Assembly (NCBI RefSeq): GCF_040054535.1
Contig: NC_090780.1
Coordinates: forward strand, 14,182,501-14,246,500
DNA length: 64,000 bases
Direction: 5' to 3'
Origin: Antennarius striatus
Lineage: Eukaryota; Chordata; Actinopteri; Lophiiformes; Antennariidae
A program made the position numbers and the translations under genes. Every line of letters starts with the position of its first letter. Positions within the stretch are counted from its first letter, which is position 1. Under the pieces are notes generated by a model that saw nothing but the letters and a program-made list of their open reading frames with translations, did no database searches and was not told the origin of the DNA. Of the stretch, positions 53,532 through 64,000 are shown in pieces.

Positions 53532-54139
53532 CTACTTCCTGTTTGGTCGAGCTGAACGTACGTTCAAAACTGTCTCTGCTCCTGATTTCACTCCACTGAA
53601 CACAGAGGGAGCAGCTGCACCTGATTTCTCTGAGGGAAAAGACAACCATAACATTTAGCTTTCAATGGGGCTGTTATGTAATACTGGGGGCATACATTCT
53701 TTACATGTGTTTGAAGTTTCATCCCATCAGGTTTCAGAGCAGCCCTCCCTTTTCTGAATAAGGAGTGGAAACAAAAAAAGAAACGCCCCTCACAGACTTC
53801 CTGCCCAAATATGATTTTAGCTTAACCATATCCAGAAAACAAGACATTTCCATCACATTTCCATGTTTGTGCATGTGTGTCCTCACCGCAATCCTCCATT
53901 ACTTGCATTGTCTTGCTTTTCGCTGGCCCACCTAGACCCAATGTGTTCTTTGTTGCAGTCAAATCCTCGTCTCTCACCTCAGGACGCATTTGTCCATCTT
54001 CCTCCTGAACTGGCTAAAGAACAGTAAAAGAGAACAAAATGGGACATCTGTACTGTCAGATACTATAAATCTGCAGGAAGTTTGAACAAGGAAAAGTCAT
54101 TTCTCAAAAAAATAGCAAGTGTTGTCTTACTTGAGACAT
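53532..54139 (-). CDS. mustn1: Musculoskeletal embryonic nuclear protein 1 (MUSTN1), 77 aa
   Basis: Three small coding exons on the minus strand: 54131-54139 (M-S-Q), 53887-54013 and 53532-53629, all with good GT-AG sites and matching phases (0, then 1). The product is 77 aa against 82 in human. Recognition rests on the block KSKTMQVMEDC (human KSKTYQVMREC), on AAPSVFSGVKSGAETV (human AAPSVFSRTRTGTETV) and on the DEDL motif near the N terminus. MUSTN1 is a small protein of developing and regenerating muscle and skeleton. The lysine-rich N-terminal stretch of the human protein (KKKRPP) is not evident; the region reads QEEDGQMRPEVRDEDL, while the C terminus ends in RPNRK. A minus-strand AATAAA near 53176-53181 would end the 3' UTR; that area is homologous to the 3' flank of ruvbl1 copy A. 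Human MUSTN1 lies in 3p21 near RFT1 and PRKCD, agreeing with its place here. Confidence 0.88.
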
Positions 54140-55354
54140 GTTGAAGATGTGCTGCAAGAAACTTTCCACTCAACTGTCTCTCCTGTAAGTCCACTCCAAC
54201 AAGCAGCACAAACACCATCTAGCAGAGATTCCCTGGTTGACAATAAATCTGTTCCTGAGCCTGATGACGCAATGAGTTTATGGACTCCTCCTTTTCTGTC
54301 TCTCTCCCTCTGCTTCTTCTCACGGCCTGCTTCCTCTCAGTGCTTCAAAAGGAGATCATCGCTACTGCTTGAGGGATTCACTACTCAGGGGCAGCTAAAC
54401 CAGCCCTTTTGATTAGTAAATACTTCAATTTTATTAAGAAATCTAACTTCTCAACAGCCTTTACACCATGCTGGGCATACAAACATTAAAAAAAAGGAGA
54501 GTGAGCATTGTCCTGCTGTACAGGGATGTCTCCACCCTTTCCTAATCATATCATTACCTGGCATTTAGGGAGTATATTACTAGTGGCAATAGACCGGATA
54601 AATAACTTTTTTATGCAACATAATTGTAGATGTTGTACCTACCTTACGTTTAAAAAAATCACAAAAAGCCATGTCACTTGTAAAAACTCACGTTCCAGGA
54701 AGCGCATTCCTCCTCACACAACAATGAAGATTGTCACTTAACAAATTTAACATATAACATATCACTGATACATTTCAAATGGATGTGCTCCACTGTTCTT
54801 AGTGGTGTAAAAAAAAAACCTTATCCCGTTAACCTTGCCAATAACCAAGTTCATGTAAATACATACTGGTTTTGAGACATCCAAAGCATGTAAAGATAAA
54901 TGTTGACCGAGTGCAAGTAAATTTAAAGTTATCTACAGTTTTAAGTAGGACATGTGAAGTTACCAAGTCGTAAATTCAGTTTCTTATAGAAATTAATAAG
55001 TTACTTAAATCAGCAATAAACCTGTAATCCAAACATTTTGACACAAACACCAGATCATTTGGACTCCTTTAAATTCACACATTCATCATTTGTAGCTAGA
55101 CTATTTTAAATGCAACAAATATGAAAAACCAGCCTTGGTTTATTGTGAAGTACAATCCACTCCTGATACAACCTGATTTAAAAAAAATTGATCATCAAAC
55201 AGGAATAAAAAATGTTTTTATTATTGTGAGTCAACACAGGAATGATCCAGTGAATAAAAAAGTGTTTCCATCATTGCTTTTACACAGTGTTAGAACTGTT
55301 TTTTAGTGAAACAGGGGCTTTTTTCCAGTTCAGTAGATCCACTTTCAGTCTGAA
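54140..55354. other. mustn1 5' flank and rft1 3' UTR
   Basis: 54140-54470 is the mustn1 5' leader/promoter side. The rest is AT-rich with no recognised gene; the rft1 3' UTR occupies the upper end, down to about 55215. Confidence 0.45.
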
Positions 55355-57921
<2,567 letters not shown>

Positions 57922-58389
57922 TTTGGATGCTAAGAAATCTTTGTCACAAGTGAATTTGCAAATTCATTTGCAGTTTTCCAAGTTGTGTGATTATTACACA
58001 TCCATCGTGTCGAAACTGTCACTGTTCCTGCCAGAAAGGCGACAGAAAGTACGCTTTCATACAGATTCGTGAGTGTGACAGGAAGCGGACTTGCAGTCCT
58101 GGTGAAAACACTTCCGTACACATTCTACGGAATTACGTTACGTGGTGACGTCATGGAGGCTATAAAGCAAAGTCGCTAGAGGGCGCCAGAGGCCCTCTGA
58201 TCCTCTGACGGTTATAGGAGTGTCTGGCTCATGCTGGACAGTTTCGTCCGTCATGAGCTGAATTTACATGTTGAACATCAACATGTCGATACTGTTTGGC
58301 TAAATTATGGCCCAATAAAATTAATTCTGCAGAACAACTGCAGATTATTTTTTTACGCAGATCCAATTTTTTAATATATGTTTTTATAT

Positions 58390-58395
<6 letters not shown>

Positions 58396-58471
<76 letters not shown>

Positions 58472-58490
58472 TGTATATATATATTTTTAT
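58396..58490. repeat. (TA)n microsatellite
   Basis: About 38 TA units, then a TACTGTATATATATA variant, upstream of the RTE 5' half. Confidence 0.95.
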
Positions 58491-58539
58491 ATTATTAATA
58501 TTATTTTATTATTTTTTATTTTTATAATGTAGCCACAAG

Positions 58540-59903
58540 AGGACACAAGCCAGTGTCTTATATACAGAGGGTTGCGTCAGGAAAGGCATTCGGCGTAAAA
58601 CTTTTGCCAAATCAAAGATGCGAATCAAACCTATGACTTCCATACCGGATCTGTCGAGGCCGGGTTAAGAACAACCGCCATTGGCGCTGTTGACCTACAG
58701 GGTGCCAGTGGAAATGGGACTACTGATGGTCGAAGAAAGAGAGGAGGAAAGTGTGTACGGAGGAAGAGAGAGAAGAGGAGCGCCAAGAGTATAGGACTGA
58801 AAGTACGGACGTTGAATGTTGGAACTATGACAGGAAAAGGTAGAGAGTTGGTTGACATGATGCAGAGGAGGAAGGTAGACATACTGTGTATCCAGGAAAC
58901 CAGGTGGAAAGGTAGTAAGGCTCGAAGTTTAGGAGCGGGGTTCAAGTTTTTCTATCATGGTGTAGATTAGAAAAGAAATGGAATAGGAGTTTTCTTGAAG
59001 GAGGAGTTTGTTAGGAATGTCCTGGAGGTAAAAAGGGTGCCAGATAGAACGATGAGTCTGAAGCTACAAATCGAAGGTGTGATGTTCAATGTTGTTAATG
59101 GATATGCTCCACAGGTAGGATGTGAGCTGGAGGAGAAGGAAAAATTCTGGTTAGACTTCGATGAAGTGATGCAGAGCATACCTAGAAGTGAGAGAGATGT
59201 CATTGGTGCAGACTTTAATGGACATGTTGGTGCAGGAAACAAAGGTGATGAGGAGGTGATGGGCAGGTTTGGTATCCAGGAGAGGAACGCAGAAGGACAG
59301 ATGGCGGTTGACTTTGCAAAAAGGATGGAAATGGCTATAGTGAATACTTTCTTCCAGAAGAGGCAGGAACATAGGGTGACCTATAAGAGTGGAGGTAGGA
59401 GCACACAGGTAGACTACATCTTGTGTAGACGGTGTGACCTGAAGGAGATCAGTGACTGCAGTGGTAGGCGAAAGTGTAGCCAAACAGCATAGCATGGTGG
59501 TGTGCAGGATGACTCTGGTGGTGAGGAAGATGAAGAGGGCAAAGGCAGAGCAGAAGACGAAATGGTGGAAGCTGAAAATGGAAGTGTTGCATGACTTTTA
59601 GGAAGGAGGAATGAGGAGGTACAGGAGTGTATACAGAGAAAGAGGGTAGCTAAGAAGAAGTGGGACACTGAGAGGACAGAGGAGAGTAGACGGGGTACAG
59701 GGAGATGCAGCGTAAGGTGAAGGTAGAGGTAGCAAAGGCAAAACAAGGAGTTTAAGATTACTTGTATGCTAGATTGGACAGTAAGGAGGGAGAAACTGAT
59801 CTATACCGATTGGCAAGACAGAGACAGAGATAGGAAGGACATGCAACAGGTTAATGTGATTAAGGATAGCGATGGAAGTCTATAGACAGGTGCCAGTAGT
59901 GTG
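58540..59903 (+). mobile_element. RTE-clade LINE, 5' half with APE endonuclease, 3' part missing
   Basis: Starts with a leader containing GGCATTCGGCGTAAAAC, then an endonuclease domain: LNVGTMTGKGRELVDMMQR, CIQETRWKG, NVVNGYAPQVG, VIGADFNGHVGAG and VDYILCRR. The largest open part is 58995-59492; a stop (TAG after TATCATGGTGTAGAT) interrupts the frame before it. Homology to the 34.5 kb copy stops abruptly in AGTAGTGTGAT at about 59903. Keeping the 5' end and losing the 3' end is the reverse of normal LINE truncation, so a later deletion or recombination is likely. Confidence 0.8.
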
Positions 59904-60094
59904 ATAGTTTTTCACTTGTCTCTCTATGAAAAAAACTAATTTCAAGTTCCTAACAATTTATTTGCACTTTTCTAATCTAAAATCAAATACTAATCGGCAC
60001 TATTACCCTACACTAATGTTACAGCAATAAATACTACCTATTGTGTAGGCAAGATATTTGTCAAAGTTTCTTGTTTCTTGTATAATCATGTCAT

Positions 60095-60262
60095 TGTTTT
60101 ACCCTCCGCGGTACACTGGCGTCGTGCCCGGAGTGTCCCCCGCCTCACGCCCTGAGACTGCCAGGATAGGCACTGGCTACCCCGCGACCTGCGTTAGCGG
60201 ATTAAGCGGGTTGGAAAATGAATGAATGAATGAATGAATGAATGAATGAATGAATGAATGTT
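60095..60262 (+). repeat. SINE-like repeat, 3' fragment with (AATG)n tail
   Basis: Matches the end of the 40.5 kb repeat: GTCCCCCGCCTCACGCCC, CCAGGATAGGCACTGG, ACCCCGCGACCTGCG, GGATTAAGCGGGTTGG, then eleven AATG units (60217-60261). Confidence 0.65.
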
Positions 60263-60329
60263 TTACCCTGTGTTAATCCTCACAGCTGGTTGAGACACTT
60301 TGATTCACTCTAAATTCTTCACTTTCACT

Positions 60330-60546
<217 letters not shown>

Positions 60547-60847
60547 CTTTATTAATCCCGGAGGAAATTGCATATATCCACTGCTCAGGCATTACATAAC
60601 AAATAATACTGGATAAACACCAGGAGAAAAGGAAACACTGACATCACAGGACATACCACAAGACATACATTACACTAACAGACAGGCACATGCAGCACTA
60701 ACAGGACTTATATACTAAAGTATAACTAAAATATAAACAGTATAAAATTTAAAAAATATTACAGTATTAAAATATAAACAGTATAAAATAAAATCTAAAC
60801 AGTATAAAATTGAATTAAAATATAAAACAGTATAATAAATAAATTAA

Positions 60848-60970
<123 letters not shown>

Positions 60971-61430
60971 CAGTATAAAATTAAATTTAAATTAAATTAA
61001 ATTAAATCCATTTTCAACCCCGTGCTGACCTCGCCACCTCCCCCCCGCTCCTCCTGAGAGAGTCATTGTACCCCCTGATGGCACAGGGCACGAAGGAGGA
61101 CCTCAGCCTCTCTGTGGAGGCGCTGTGTGACAGCAGTCTGTCGCTGAAGGTGCTTCTCTGCTGGGAGAAGGTGGTGTGTAGGGGGTGCCTGGTGTTGTTC
61201 ATGATGGCCTTAATTTTAGACATGGTCCTGCTCTCCAGAAGCATATCCACAGAGTCCAGGCTCAGCCCGACCACTGAGCCCGCTCTGCGGATGAGTCTGT
61301 TCAGACGGTCCATATCTCTTTTCCTGGCCCCCCCATCCCAACACACAATGGCGTATGACAGCACACTGGAGACTACGGACTGATAGAACATGAGTCCGTA
61401 CACACCCACGTGTCACACCCACGTGTCACT

Positions 61431-62745
61431 AATGATTTGCTATTGGATTATCTGTAATCTACCAGGTGTCTGATCTGTTTTCTTTAAGACAGCAAATCAT
61501 TGCGGTGAGTTCGGTTCAAATCGGGTCCAAACTCCTCAATTTTGCATCAGTGTCAGAGGTCACTGTCACAACCGTGCAAAAGAACGATATTACACTCTAC
61601 AGTCACTTCTCTCAACCATCCTGCTGCTTGTGTGAACTGAGTCCAAACCTTTGAATAAAATTACAAAACCGAATCTTGGTTTTTCCAAGTCTTTATTCTC
61701 ATTTCAGTATTAGCGATCGCCTTTTATTTAGTCGGAAGAAATTTCCACAACGCTCCTCAGAGTGTAAAACTGTTCATTTACAATTCCCAAGATTCTGTTT
61801 AAGTGACAACTCTGATCAGACAAAACCCAAGCATCTGTTTTTTGGAAATTTAATTAGTCCCGTAAACAGCAAAAGCATTCTTAAGAGAAATGAACCTTAG
61901 ACTTTGAATTTGATGGGTTTTTAATCAGATGTAAAAGATGAGACAATAAAAAAAAAGCACATCCTTATCAAACCATTATACATGTTGCAACAATATACAA
62001 ATATGTTGTCTATATACAGCATGTCATTAATTCCACACATCTTTTATAGTCATACCTTTACCGAAAGTTTATATCCCTGAGTGCATTCACTTTACCGCCA
62101 TGCACAGACAGGACCTTTCAAAACAGCTGAGATCAGCTGGTAATTTGTTCTTTACATGGCAATATGGAGGTCATCACACAAACGTAAATTCTCCGGTAAT
62201 AATTTAGATGTTTCAAAGACAAGTAACATAATTAATTTACATTTAAAGATGGATAGGTTTTTGTTGGTCTGATGTCTATACATGCAGTTACCTACATCGC
62301 ACATCCATATATTTGGTATATATTGTGTAATACATTCCTACATACTATCTACTGCACTTGCCTCCTGCTAATTTTGCATGTCCAATTGGGTTGAACTGAA
62401 TATTACGAGAACAGAGAAAAAATGGCTGCACAAAATTGCAGTAACTAAAGCGGAATGTAAGGATTTGTAACCTTCTACCATAAGTTTATTACAGACCTTC
62501 AAAACCTACACAATTAAAAAGCATGCATACAAACACATTAAAATCAATACATACAAGTCCCTAGACCTGTTTCTACTCGTATCATTCCAACATGTACCTA
62601 GGAGAATAGATTGTGCTTAAAATCAGGTCACAAAAATACTGACTGCAGAACCGTTCACTCATTGGAAAGTTAAACAAAGTGACAAATAACGGAACTCTCT
62701 GGAAACAGTAGGGCTGTAACCCAGGTCTGACTGTCATCACAGCAG
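61431..62745 (-). other. prkcd 3' UTR and flank
   Basis: No coding exon. Several candidate minus-strand poly(A) signals exist, one near 61690 (plus-strand TCTTTATTCTC). TA-rich with no recognised transposon. Confidence 0.45.
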
Positions 62746-63838
<1,093 letters not shown>

Positions 63839-64000
63839 TCACATTTAGAAATAATAGTGATCGCTTTGAAGGTGGAAGCCGACTGTAAGATTACAGATTT
63901 TCCTGACACTTTAAAATCCACCTCTTAACTATAAAAGATGACCAAATTGTCATTTCTCACAAAATTTTTATTTTATTGTTTCTTCTGAAGCAGACTTTTT

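Overview
The window looks like a teleost fish nuclear chromosome. The evidence is intron-rich vertebrate genes with GT-AG exons, long (CA)n, (GATA)n and (TA)n microsatellites, RTE/Expander-like and Rex1-like LINEs, tRNA-derived SINEs, Tc1, hAT and Tigger-type DNA transposons, and orthologues of six vertebrate gene loci. There is no sign of a prokaryotic, viral or CRISPR system.

Layout. Positions 1-24.7 kb are a gene-poor region with microsatellites, a SINE, a Tigger-like MITE and an RTE LINE; two short minus-strand stretches with open frames and splice sites (8371-8505, 11629-11770) may be exons of an unrecognised gene. Positions 24.7-38.0 kb hold a complete eefsec (7 coding exons, minus strand, 585 aa), with a nested hAT/palindrome composite in one intron and an RTE LINE in intron 1. 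Positions 38.0-53.3 kb hold the most interesting region: two complete tandem copies of ruvbl1 (copy A 41018-46974 and copy B 48455-52933; 11 coding exons and 456 codons each, plus strand). Then come mustn1 (53.5-54.1 kb, minus, 77 aa), rft1 (55.4-57.9 kb, minus, 10 exons, 541 aa) and the last four coding exons of prkcd (62.7-63.8 kb, minus, running off the right edge). The rft1-prkcd gap carries an RTE 5' half and a Rex1-like LINE.

Main finding. The duplicated unit began inside eefsec intron 1, crossed the head-to-head eefsec/ruvbl1 promoter and ran through ruvbl1 into its 3' flank. Upstream of copy B there is still recognisable eefsec intron 1 sequence (about 47690-48090) joined directly to the distal promoter block (about 48090-48225); the roughly 1.3 kb between them, including eefsec exon 1, is gone. 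Reciprocally, copy A, which still faces eefsec, has a roughly 2.3 kb block of LINE/SINE fragments between the promoter block and its ATG, and lacks a GC-rich core segment kept by copy B. Both reading frames and all splice sites are intact. The seven amino-acid differences lie only in exons 4, 5 and 11, and at the five positions where the human protein is informative copy B keeps the conserved residue. Exons 6-10 and most of their introns are almost identical, which suggests recent gene conversion. The pattern looks like promoter partition: A linked to eefsec but with a damaged promoter and relaxed coding sequence, B conserved.

Gene functions. eefsec delivers selenocysteyl-tRNA to the ribosome; ruvbl1 is an AAA+ ATPase of chromatin remodellers and the R2TP chaperone; mustn1 is a small musculoskeletal protein; rft1 is an ER multi-spanning protein needed for N-glycosylation; prkcd is a signalling kinase. 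They are not a pathway; their proximity reflects conserved vertebrate synteny (EEFSEC-RUVBL1 head to head; RFT1-PRKCD-MUSTN1 together on human 3p21).
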